From positions 1 to 34,974 of the forward strand of contig JAHDES010000066.1 of assembly GCA_020628645.1 (NCBI GenBank): a stretch of 34,974 nt of DNA, read 5' to 3'. The notes below the pieces were generated by a model. That model made no database searches. It saw nothing but the letters and a program-made list of their open reading frames with translations, and was not told the DNA's origin. A program made the translations under genes and the position numbers. Positions 6,391-15,275 of this stretch are shown here, in pieces. Position 1 is the stretch's first letter. Each line of letters begins with the position of its first letter. Source of the stretch: Saprospiraceae bacterium. GTDB taxonomy: Bacteria; Bacteroidota; Bacteroidia; Chitinophagales; Saprospiraceae.

Positions 6391-9261
6391 ATGAGTCATC
6401 AAACAGAAGCCCAACTAGAAATGAAGCTGATCCAGCAATTGGCTGGACTGGGCTACGAAGTCGTCCAAATACCCGATGGCGAGGCATTGCTTGTCAATCT
6501 CAAGAGCCAACTCGAGCAGTTCAATAATACGAGCTTTACGGATAAAGAATTTGAAGCCATCATCAACCATCTAGCCAAGGGCAATGTCTTTGAAAAAGCC
6601 AAGACCTTAAGAGATCGCTTTCAGTTGACTAAAGAAGATGGCACGTCCTTTTATGTCCGTTTTTACGATAGTGAAGATTGGACACGCAATCTATTTCAAG
6701 TCACCCATCAAGTGACAATAGAGGGCAGCTACAAAAATCGTTATGATGTCACCCTCTTGCTCAATGGATTGCCTTTGATACAAATCGAACTCAAGCGCAG
6801 AGGCACAGAAATCAAAGAAGCTTTCAATCAAATCAATCGCTATCAACGACATTCGTTTTGGAGCAATCACGGACTTTTTCAGTATGTCCAAATCTTTGTA
6901 ATAAGTAATGGCGTCAACACTAAGTACTTAGCCAATAATAAATTACAATCTGTCAAACAGACTTTTTTCTGGTCTAACGTTCATAATAAAAACATCACGG
7001 AGCTTCCCGACTTCGCCGCTGCATTTCTACAACCCAATCACTTGGGTAAAATGATCGCGCAGTACATCGTCATCAATGAGACGCTTAAAATTTTGATGGT
7101 GCTACGGCCCTATCAGTTTTATGCCACCGAAGCCATCGTACAGCAAGTGGCACAGTCGGATCAGAATGGGTACATCTGGCATACCACAGGTTCGGGCAAG
7201 ACCTTGACCTCCTTTAAGACCAGCCAAATCGTGATGGATTTACCCCAAGTACACAAAGTCATTTTTGTCGTTGACCGAAAAGACTTGGATTATCAAACCA
7301 AGAATGAGTTCAATGCCTTCAAAAAAGGTAGCGTTGACGTGACCAACAATACGAGTACCCTTGTAACGCAACTCACCGACGATACCAAGCTCGTACTTAC
7401 CACCATCCAAAAACTCAACAATGCCGTATCCGACCGATACAAAGCCAAGATAGCCGACTTACGCGATAAAAAAATAGTCTTCATTTTTGACGAGTGCCAT
7501 CGTAGTCAATTTGGCGAAACGCATGACCGCATTAAGAAGTTTTTTGCACAAAGTCAGTTATTTGGATTTACAGGCACGCCCATTTTTGCGGAGAATGCGT
7601 CCAAGAATGCCTTAGGCAAACGTACCACCAGAGATTTGTTTGGCGAATGCTTACATAAATACGTCATTACGGATGCCATCCGCGACCAAAATGTATTGCG
7701 TTTTGGTGTGGAGTATGTGGGCAAATACAAAAGCAAAAGTAAACTCACGATAGATATTGAAGTAGAAGCGATTGATAAAACAGAAGTCTTTGACGATCCT
7801 AGGCGATTGGAGAAGATCGCGGATTATATCATTGCCTATCACGATCACAAGACTTTTAGAAGAGCCTATTCCGCTTTGTTTGCCGTGAGTAGTATTGATA
7901 ATGTGATGCAATATTATGACATTTTCCAACGCAAAAAGGAAGCAGGTGAACATGACCTCCGTATTGCAACGATCTTTACTTTCGGTGCGAATGAAGAAGA
8001 TCCCGACGCACAAGATTATTTGCCAGATGAACAAGTAGCCCTAGCCGCCGAACCGAAGTTGGCGTACAAAATGAGCCATTCGAGAGATAAATTGGAAAGC
8101 TATATTGCGGATTATAATGCCATGTACAACACCAGTTTTTCGACCAAAGACAGTAAAAAATTTGAGGCTTATTTTACGGACATCAGTAAGCGACTAAAAG
8201 AACGAGAGAAGCCAAGTTTTGATGTGCCAAAAAATAGATTGGACATCGTAATAGTAGTCAATATGATGCTCACGGGTTTTGATGCTAAAAAGGTCAACAC
8301 ACTTTATGTCGATAAAAACTTAAAACAGCACGGACTCATCCAAGCCTTTTCTCGTACCAATAGAACTTTAGGCGAGCAAAAATCACAAGGTAATATTTTG
8401 TGTTTCCGCAATCTCAAAAAAGCGACCGATGATGCCATTACCTTATTTTCCAACAAGGATGCGATAGAGGTGGTCGTGATGCCTGAATATGAAGTTATAG
8501 CAAAAAAGTTTGACGAAGCATTGAAGCAACTCAAAGAAATCACGCCGACTTATCAAAGTGTAAATGATTTAGAAAGCGAAGATGCCGAAGCACTTTTTGT
8601 CAAAGCTTTCAGACGTTTGATGCGAACGATCAATGTTTTAAAATCCTATGCTGATTTTGATTGGGATGATTTGCCAATGGATCAACAAGAATTTGAAAAT
8701 TATAAAAGTAAATATCTTGATTTATACTTTAAAGTCAAACAAGAAAACCAAGTCCAAAAAACATCTATCCTCGACGATATTGACTTTGAAACAGAGCTGA
8801 TTCACCGCGACCGAATCAATGTAGCCTACATCATAAAGCTCTTAGCCCAACTCAAAGAAGCCAAGCATTCAGAAGCCGAAGCCCAAAAGAAAGCTATCCT
8901 CGATTTGTTAGGTGGAGAAATTTCCCTACGTAGCAAACGAGAGTTGATCGAGCAATTCATCGCAGAAAACTTACCCCATATTCACGATGCCGATGCGATA
9001 GAAGATGAGTTTGAATTATTCTGGCAAGAACAAAAAATACTAGCATTGGATAAGCTTTGTAAAGAAGAAAATTTAGACAAAGCACAATTCAAAGCACTCA
9101 TTGATGCTTATATTTTTAGTGGACAAGAACCACTAAAAGATGATATTTTAAAATGCTTAGACAATCGACCGAGTATTCTTCAAGCACGAAGCATCGGGGA
9201 ACGAATTATTACTAAAATGCGAGACTATATTGAGACCTTTGTACATGGAATGGTGGGCTAG
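6391..9261 (+). CDS. hsdR: Type I RM system 1, restriction/translocase subunit HsdR
   Basis: 956 residues, EcoR124I-like. The N-terminal PD-(D/E)XK nuclease is seen at Asp119 and IELK (Glu133, Lys135). The superfamily 2 motor follows: Walker A TTGSGKT near 265-271, DECH near 366-369, FTGTP near 394 and AFSRTNR near 652 (motif VI). The C-terminal helical region (about 760-950, DLYFKVKQENQ...IDFETELI) is the part that docks on M2S in this family. It translocates DNA using ATP and cuts unmethylated DNA. The reading frame is uninterrupted and all key residues are present, so the system should be active. Confidence 0.96.
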   Translation: MSHQTEAQLEMKLIQQLAGLGYEVVQIPDGEALLVNLKSQLEQFNNTSFTDKEFEAIINHLAKGNVFEKAKTLRDRFQLTKEDGTSFYVRFYDSEDWTRNLFQVTHQVTIEGSYKNRYDVTLLLNGLPLIQIELKRRGTEIKEAFNQINRYQRHSFWSNHGLFQYVQIFVISNGVNTKYLANNKLQSVKQTFFWSNVHNKNITELPDFAAAFLQPNHLGKMIAQYIVINETLKILMVLRPYQFYATEAIVQQVAQSDQNGYIWHTTGSGKTLTSFKTSQIVMDLPQVHKVIFVVDRKDLDYQTKNEFNAFKKGSVDVTNNTSTLVTQLTDDTKLVLTTIQKLNNAVSDRYKAKIADLRDKKIVFIFDECHRSQFGETHDRIKKFFAQSQLFGFTGTPIFAENASKNALGKRTTRDLFGECLHKYVITDAIRDQNVLRFGVEYVGKYKSKSKLTIDIEVEAIDKTEVFDDPRRLEKIADYIIAYHDHKTFRRAYSALFAVSSIDNVMQYYDIFQRKKEAGEHDLRIATIFTFGANEEDPDAQDYLPDEQVALAAEPKLAYKMSHSRDKLESYIADYNAMYNTSFSTKDSKKFEAYFTDISKRLKEREKPSFDVPKNRLDIVIVVNMMLTGFDAKKVNTLYVDKNLKQHGLIQAFSRTNRTLGEQKSQGNILCFRNLKKATDDAITLFSNKDAIEVVVMPEYEVIAKKFDEALKQLKEITPTYQSVNDLESEDAEALFVKAFRRLMRTINVLKSYADFDWDDLPMDQQEFENYKSKYLDLYFKVKQENQVQKTSILDDIDFETELIHRDRINVAYIIKLLAQLKEAKHSEAEAQKKAILDLLGGEISLRSKRELIEQFIAENLPHIHDADAIEDEFELFWQEQKILALDKLCKEENLDKAQFKALIDAYIFSGQEPLKDDILKCLDNRPSILQARSIGERIITKMRDYIETFVHGMVG

Positions 9262-9295
9262 GAGGCATTTTAATTTAATTCCTAACAATTTTTCC

Positions 9296-11971
9296 TCACC
9301 AATGCACCCGTACCAAAACCAAAGGAGTCGTTTGTAGTAAGGCACTTTCGACATAGCCTATATTTGGAGGGTCTGATGCTTCAAGATCGAGGGAATATTT
9401 TCTAGCAAATATATTTTTCCGATTGAATATATTTAGAATAGAAAGAGCAACTTCTGTTTTTATTTTCTTTGCTCTTTTGAAATTGGGACGGTAGTTTAGG
9501 GTGAAATCTGTTCTAAAATAAGGTTTCAACCGATCATTATTAGGGTCTGAAAAAATGATACTATAAATGGTCGTCTCGTCCTCTTCATCATAAAAATCGA
9601 AAAGCTCCACGGGACTCGTAAAGGGTAATCCTGAATGAAAACTATTCGTTAAACTGAGCTGCAATTCTTTGAAGGTATAACTACTCACTAGGCTTAAATT
9701 GTGTCTAATATCATTAGGGGCAAGGAATGGCGTTTCCACTATTGCTGGAAAGAAGTACGTGATTTTACCTAAGGAATAATTGACCCATGTATTGAAATCT
9801 GTCCATCTTTTTTTTACCAATATATCCAAACCAATGGCTGTTGATTGTCCTCTCGTAAAAGCACTCTCTTCTAACAGATCAAAAAAAGGCGATAAAGAAC
9901 TTAATCCATCTACACGATTGTAATAACCTTCTATATCAATTAAAAATCCTTTGTTTTGGTAGATCAATCCAGTAGCGAATTTACTAGACTTTTGAGAAAG
10001 CTCAGTTTCATCCGTATTTAGTATCCAAAGCGGATTATCGGCTACAATATCGGGTGAACCAAAATCTCGTAATTGACTAACAAACTGATGAAAAATCCCA
10101 CCTTCTGTTTTCAGTTTCCATTTTTTATTGAACGCATATTGAAAACTAAATCGTGGAGAAAAAACCCAACGCTTTTTTTCTTGATAGAATGTTAATCGAC
10201 TACCTACGTCTAGGTTGTATTTTGCTTTACGAAATTTGGAGGAAACAAACAGATTATGAAAACGTCCACTTTCAAAATTTATGTCTTCGTCAATTATTCC
10301 AAAACCCAATTCATTAATAAAGTTGTAGTTGACTTGTTTGCTGTTATAATCATAACCCGCATTGAATGTAAGTACAGGGGAATACGTATAAGTATGGGAA
10401 AAAGTCAGGCTTTGATCAACAATATCGTTAAATTGAGTACACTTCTTTAAGCGTTGATTATTTTCTTCTTCTATGAAAGCAAATTCATTGACGTACTTCG
10501 ATCGTATAAAAGAAAGTGAACTTGTCCATTTTTTACTGATTGCCCAATCTAAATTAGAATGAACCGCTTCTGAATTCACCACGATCTGATCGGAAGTTTG
10601 AGCAGGATCATCAGGAAACGACAAATCATATTGAAAGCTTTGCCTATTTTGATAAATTCCAGCTTTCAAAAAAAGACGATCTGTTGGTCGATATAAAATT
10701 TTAGCATTCCAATCATAAAAATTCAAGCTTTGTTCTGTATTTACCAAGCCTTCTTCCGCATCTTCTGAAAAATCATCAATCTTAGAAAACTGGAACACTC
10801 TATTTTCATAACGTTGTAAAGCAGGCGAATCAAATAAAACATTAATACTATGTCTTCCTGAAAATAAGACAGCTAGCTTGTTTGCGATAATAGGGGTTTC
10901 TAGATTAAGGTGCCCTTCGGTTAAACTCATTCCTGCGCTTCCATGCACTGTCGTTTGAATAGAATCGCTTAAAGAAACATCAATGATCCCTCCTACCCGA
11001 TTGTCATACTTAGGGTCATAAACGCCTTTAAAAATATTGATTTCGTGAACAGAAAAAGGATTGATGGCGGATATCATACCAAATAAATGACCCGATTGAT
11101 AGATCGTAGCACCTTCCCATAAAATTAGATTTTGATCGGAAGTGCCGCCTCTTATTTGTAGGCTAGCTGCACTTTCATTTAGGCTCGTAATTCCAGGTAA
11201 CAATTGAGCAGTCTTTAAAATGTCATGCTCTACAGTCGAATGATATTTAGCGAGTTGTTGATAATTTAATTGGTAACCGCTGTACTCCTCCCCTTCTGAA
11301 ATACCATCCATAAGATAATCGGTGATGATAATTTCTTTGTTCCATAAATCTTCATCCACTTGCAAGTTAATCGTCTGACACTCTCCTATTTTCCATTCTT
11401 GTAGTTGGATAGAACGAGTTTGATAACCGATATAACTAAAGGATATTCGTTGATTTTTATAGGCGGTTACGCTTGTTTCAAAATAGCCATTTTCATCAGT
11501 TTGTATACCTAAATTTATTTCATTAGCAAATACGCTTGCAAATAATAATGGTGTTTTGCTTTGAGCATCTTGGACTGTTCCACAAATATAGAAATTAGAT
11601 GGGTCGGCTTGATAAATGATTACGGTATTAGCATCTAATTCAAACTCTAATGGACTATCATACAATAACTGAGTAAAACATTTTTGAAGATTGCTGAGGT
11701 CTAATTTTCCAGAAAAAGAGGAAGCACTTAAAAGATCAGGATCATAATTGAAAATATAATCGGACTGCTTCTCTATGGTTTGAATAGCTTCATTAAGAGG
11801 AATATTAGTAAAGGAAAGTTCCTTTGTCTGAGCAGACAATGCATTGGTTTGAGTTAGTATCAAAAAAAAGAAGCAAACTAATTTTTGAATGACTCCATTT
11901 CTAAAATCATATAAGTACTCGACCTGAGACTTAAATAGGGTTTTGAAAAAAAATCTTTCACAGAATACCAT
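9296..11971 (-). CDS. TonB-dependent outer-membrane receptor with STN domain (FecA-like)
   Basis: 891 residues. A 28-residue polar N-terminus precedes the signal peptide (KLVCFFFLILTQTNALSAQ, 30-48). No start codon lies closer in frame, so ATG at 11971 is kept. An STN domain (about 50-120, LSFTNIPLNEAIQTIEKQSDYIFNYD) is followed by a carboxypeptidase-regulatory-like domain (127-205), the plug (about 240-340, SLQIRGGTSDQNLILWEGATIY, GGIIDVSL), and a 22-strand-type barrel ending in an aromatic residue (VRVHW). STN receptors normally signal to a FecR/ECF sigma pair, and none is found here. The substrate is unknown. It is convergent with hsdR1 (34-bp gap) and divergent from the esterase gene. Confidence 0.92.
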   Translation of the reverse strand: MVFCERFFFKTLFKSQVEYLYDFRNGVIQKLVCFFFLILTQTNALSAQTKELSFTNIPLNEAIQTIEKQSDYIFNYDPDLLSASSFSGKLDLSNLQKCFTQLLYDSPLEFELDANTVIIYQADPSNFYICGTVQDAQSKTPLLFASVFANEINLGIQTDENGYFETSVTAYKNQRISFSYIGYQTRSIQLQEWKIGECQTINLQVDEDLWNKEIIITDYLMDGISEGEEYSGYQLNYQQLAKYHSTVEHDILKTAQLLPGITSLNESAASLQIRGGTSDQNLILWEGATIYQSGHLFGMISAINPFSVHEINIFKGVYDPKYDNRVGGIIDVSLSDSIQTTVHGSAGMSLTEGHLNLETPIIANKLAVLFSGRHSINVLFDSPALQRYENRVFQFSKIDDFSEDAEEGLVNTEQSLNFYDWNAKILYRPTDRLFLKAGIYQNRQSFQYDLSFPDDPAQTSDQIVVNSEAVHSNLDWAISKKWTSSLSFIRSKYVNEFAFIEEENNQRLKKCTQFNDIVDQSLTFSHTYTYSPVLTFNAGYDYNSKQVNYNFINELGFGIIDEDINFESGRFHNLFVSSKFRKAKYNLDVGSRLTFYQEKKRWVFSPRFSFQYAFNKKWKLKTEGGIFHQFVSQLRDFGSPDIVADNPLWILNTDETELSQKSSKFATGLIYQNKGFLIDIEGYYNRVDGLSSLSPFFDLLEESAFTRGQSTAIGLDILVKKRWTDFNTWVNYSLGKITYFFPAIVETPFLAPNDIRHNLSLVSSYTFKELQLSLTNSFHSGLPFTSPVELFDFYDEEDETTIYSIIFSDPNNDRLKPYFRTDFTLNYRPNFKRAKKIKTEVALSILNIFNRKNIFARKYSLDLEASDPPNIGYVESALLQTTPLVLVRVHW

Positions 11972-12144
11972 ATACTGCTTTTATAAACTAGTTGAAATTC
12001 AATCGTAGATGTTCAAAAATAAAAAATTAATCCTAAAGGGTAGGGTAAAATCAATCCTTCTGGTTTTAGTGTAAAATCATCCAAACAATAAAATCCAAAC
12101 AAATAAAACGATTAACCTTTTTAAATTTTAAACAAGTGCAGATT

Positions 12145-14982
12145 ATGAAACAATATAATTCTACAAAAATCTATATCCTTTTAGCTCTTTTTCTTTCTTT
12201 CAATAGTAATGCCCAAAACATAAAAGTCTTTATTCTTGCTGGGCAGTCGAATGCCCAAGGACATGGAGATGTTGTGCCTGCTAATGTGAATGGTACTTTG
12301 ACGCATTTTATGGACAATGGTGGCGCTACAGAATTTGGATTCATCCAAAATAGCGATGGAAGTTGGGTTGAACGAAATGATGTATGGGTACGATACGACA
12401 ATGAAAATGGGCAGTTTTTAACAGGGAACTTAACAACAGGCTTTGGAGCGGAAAACACACAGATAGGTCCTGAATTGCTATTAGGTCATCAACTCGGTGA
12501 TTATTCCACAGATAAAATTTTGATTATAAAAACGTGTTGGGGCGGAACAAGCCTAGCCGTTGATTTTAGGCCACCAAGCTCAGGCGGTACTGTCGGGCCA
12601 TTTTACACGCAAATGATCGCAGAAATTAATGACGCCATTGCTAACATTGCTACTGAATTTCCTGATTACAATAACGAAACAATAGAATTGGCAGGCTTTT
12701 GTTGGTTTCAAGGCTGGAATGATGGGGAAGAACAAGCCTTCTTAGATGAGTATGAACAAAATTTGATTAATCTGATCGCTGATGTTCGTACAGATTTGAA
12801 TACTCCTGACCTTCCTGTTGTAATAGGGCTAACAGGCAATGGAGGCGCAGTTATTCAGAATGAAGAGGATGGTTATGTCTCTAACCTACAAACACAACTC
12901 GTGCCTGCCCAAATAGCTGCGGCTAATCATACTGGACACAATAATGTATGCTATGCTGATACCCGTAATTTCTGGCCAGAATATAATCAATCTCCAGAAC
13001 CAGATTTTATACACCACTGGCGCAACAATGCCGAAAGTTATGTCCGTATTGGTAACGAACTAGGGATCAAAATGATCGAATTATTGGAAGGGAATTGGAC
13101 AAATACACCTATCACAACGGTTTATGAAGCATCTAGCTACGGATTCAATTATTTTCCAAAAGAATTTGTAAGTGATGATAGCTATGGAGCAGGCTACTCC
13201 TTTTATAGTGCCGTCTGGCCTTTTACGGAACAATACCCTGGGGCTGTCAACTTCCAAACGGGACAAGGTACATGGGTAGCACCAGTAAATGACGAAGCGA
13301 CTTTACCCGCCGATTTTTATAATACCATTGAAGGAGGTCTTGGATGGTGGGGTGATACCCGTTTCGGTACTGAAGTTCCTAAATTTATAATGGGAGGTGT
13401 TGCGCATAGTTTTGATGCTGCCGCTAATGGTCCTGGTACGGGTAGTGGCGATTTTACAGATGAAGGAGAACGAGATTGGAGTACAGCAGGGGGTAAATAT
13501 GGTGCTGCACAATTGTCTCCTAATGTCCTATGGCCACCTGATGGATTGAATATGGCACAAGGTTCAAATGGAGAAATGCTGGGGTATGGCTATCATCCAC
13601 TACCATTCACTGAGCCTATGAGCACAATCAATGGCGTAGACTGGGAGATAGGTAATCAATGCTGGACCTTATTTATGAATACCGCCAACTTTAAAGGGCC
13701 TGTGGCTTTCTTTTTGCCTACCTTTTGGTCCGAAACAATCGTAGGTAATCCTGCCTACGAAGGTCTATTTCTAGATGCTAAACCTTCCAGCCCTAATTTA
13801 CAGTTTGCACAAGAATTTTCAGCGATGCCTACACTCGTTGGAACAGATAATAATGGCGCAATCTATTCTAAAATGATACCACCCGTATATCCAACAACAA
13901 CAAGTAATACTTCTGAAATCATGAGAGATATCAATGTATACTCACTAGATGCAAAATGGAATGCGGTGGAGAGTTGGTTTAATGGTGGACCTATCGCTCC
14001 AACGAGTATGCAAAGTTCTGGATCACTTCCTGTAGATTTTGACATTGATAATAATGAAGCTGTTCCCGTAGATGCAGGAACATGGACAGCAGTAGGACCA
14101 GAAGTGGATACCTTAATCAATCAAGAGAGTTATTCTGCGGTGAAAGAAAGTGCCGATAGCAAAGCTGCTTTCTTCGAATGGAATACTAATATTATTGATG
14201 AAGTCAGTACTGGATTCATCATGCCAGAATATTATCAATTGAACCCTACGGGTGAATGGGAGGCAATAGCGGAATCAGCTGTACCAGCCTCAACGGGTTT
14301 GTTAAATCAAGAGCCCCTTACGACTTCTATTAATGAGAATCGTCCTTATTTAACACCACTTGAACCAGACTGCCACCACTTTGGTGAACCTAGTCCTTGG
14401 ACAAGTGCTGTTCCTGCGGCAGGCCCATTTAAAGTGACTATTGGAGATGGCACAGAACTCACTTATTATTGGTATAAATTTATCGATCAACCTGCAATCA
14501 TTCATGCCAATCTACCTGATGCGATGAGAACTGAACTACAACGAAGAGTAGAACTTATTCATACCCACTGGCAAAATACGGATAGTTATTTACCTAATCC
14601 TACTGGCGGTTCGTTGGTAAGTCTAGATCAAGGTCTTTTAGTAACTCCTCCTGCGGGCTTAGAGATTGGTTATGTGCCAATTGTATCGAGACAAGAATAT
14701 GTAGGAACACCGACCACTAGTCCTGTAGCAGACTTAGAAATAGATGCCAATTGTATTCAACTTTTCCCGAATCCAAATAATGGTTTCTTTACGATTCAAG
14801 GTGATTTTCAAAATTATTCTATACAAATTTTATCTCAAAATGGAATGGTGTTTCAAGAACTAACAGGTAGCGAAAGTCCAATCTCAATAGATATTAGCGC
14901 ATTACCCGCAGGAACCTACTTTATCCGAGTACATAATACCATTACCAATCAACTAAGTTTTGAGAAGGTATTGAAGTTCTAA
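12145..14982 (+). CDS. T9SS-exported SGNH/sialate O-acetylesterase-like protein
   Basis: 945 residues from ATG 12145; an in-frame GTG at 12136 is less likely. Signal peptide 1-24. The N-terminal carbohydrate-esterase (SASA/CE6-like) SGNH domain has KVFILAGQSNAQGHG with the nucleophile at Ser35, WFQGWNDG near 187-194 and a C-terminal HHWRNNAESY near 289 that may hold the Asp/His part of the site. Residues about 310-860 form a large unrecognised region rich in Trp, Tyr and Gly (VYEASSYGFNYFPKEF..., FFLPTFWSE). The last 75 residues (LFPNPNNGFFTIQG ... LPAGTYFIRV) are a type A T9SS sorting domain. The likely role is secreted deacetylation of polysaccharide (inference). It ends before a strong terminator. 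Confidence 0.88.
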   Translation: MKQYNSTKIYILLALFLSFNSNAQNIKVFILAGQSNAQGHGDVVPANVNGTLTHFMDNGGATEFGFIQNSDGSWVERNDVWVRYDNENGQFLTGNLTTGFGAENTQIGPELLLGHQLGDYSTDKILIIKTCWGGTSLAVDFRPPSSGGTVGPFYTQMIAEINDAIANIATEFPDYNNETIELAGFCWFQGWNDGEEQAFLDEYEQNLINLIADVRTDLNTPDLPVVIGLTGNGGAVIQNEEDGYVSNLQTQLVPAQIAAANHTGHNNVCYADTRNFWPEYNQSPEPDFIHHWRNNAESYVRIGNELGIKMIELLEGNWTNTPITTVYEASSYGFNYFPKEFVSDDSYGAGYSFYSAVWPFTEQYPGAVNFQTGQGTWVAPVNDEATLPADFYNTIEGGLGWWGDTRFGTEVPKFIMGGVAHSFDAAANGPGTGSGDFTDEGERDWSTAGGKYGAAQLSPNVLWPPDGLNMAQGSNGEMLGYGYHPLPFTEPMSTINGVDWEIGNQCWTLFMNTANFKGPVAFFLPTFWSETIVGNPAYEGLFLDAKPSSPNLQFAQEFSAMPTLVGTDNNGAIYSKMIPPVYPTTTSNTSEIMRDINVYSLDAKWNAVESWFNGGPIAPTSMQSSGSLPVDFDIDNNEAVPVDAGTWTAVGPEVDTLINQESYSAVKESADSKAAFFEWNTNIIDEVSTGFIMPEYYQLNPTGEWEAIAESAVPASTGLLNQEPLTTSINENRPYLTPLEPDCHHFGEPSPWTSAVPAAGPFKVTIGDGTELTYYWYKFIDQPAIIHANLPDAMRTELQRRVELIHTHWQNTDSYLPNPTGGSLVSLDQGLLVTPPAGLEIGYVPIVSRQEYVGTPTTSPVADLEIDANCIQLFPNPNNGFFTIQGDFQNYSIQILSQNGMVFQELTGSESPISIDISALPAGTYFIRVHNTITNQLSFEKVLKF

Positions 14983-15061
14983 GCATGATCGCATAATCAA
15001 CCCCATTTTACAGTCCGAAGAAATTATCTAAAAGATTAAAAATAAAATTGGAATATGCCGA

Positions 15062-15098
15062 ACAGCTATCAAAGAGATGTCTTTGATAGCTGTTTTTT
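15062..15098 (+). terminator. Rho-independent terminator after the esterase gene
   Basis: ACAGCTATCAAAGA (15062-15075) and TCTTTGATAGCTGT (15080-15093) form a perfect 14-bp stem with a GATG loop, followed by six T (15093-15098). It lies 80 bp after the stop codon. Confidence 0.92.
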
Positions 15099-15204
15099 AT
15101 ACCGACTTGAGGTTTTGCAAAAGTTTTGAAGTTTTAATTTTTTGAGGTAGAAAACTTAGATTATATAGCGGTATTCTTTAATAAAAGTAGTCGGAAAATC
15201 AAGC

Positions 15205-15248
15205 CAGTTTGCTTGACTTTTAGCGTTTGTTAGAAGTCAAGCAAACTG
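15205..15248. terminator. Perfect 15-bp inverted repeat between convergent genes
   Basis: CAGTTTGCTTGACTT (15205-15219) and AAGTCAAGCAAACTG (15234-15248) with a 14-nt spacer. It sits 28 bp beyond the end of the leftward leucine-rich gene. The 3' T run is short on both strands, ATTTTT (15249-15254) on + and GGCTTGATTTT on -, so it probably acts as a bidirectional terminator. Confidence 0.7.
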
Positions 15249-15275
15249 ATTTTTAGGATAAATCTTCAAGCAGCT

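Noticed and set aside
12014-12021. Leftward promoter TATTTTTG for the TonB receptor gene
   Set aside because: The -7 box matches, but no -33 TTTG is at the right distance, so it was not listed as a feature.
15097-15174. Foldback element with ATACCG/CGGTAT ends
   Set aside because: Only six end bases pair and the interior is not complementary; only the recurrence of TTATACCGA is noted elsewhere.
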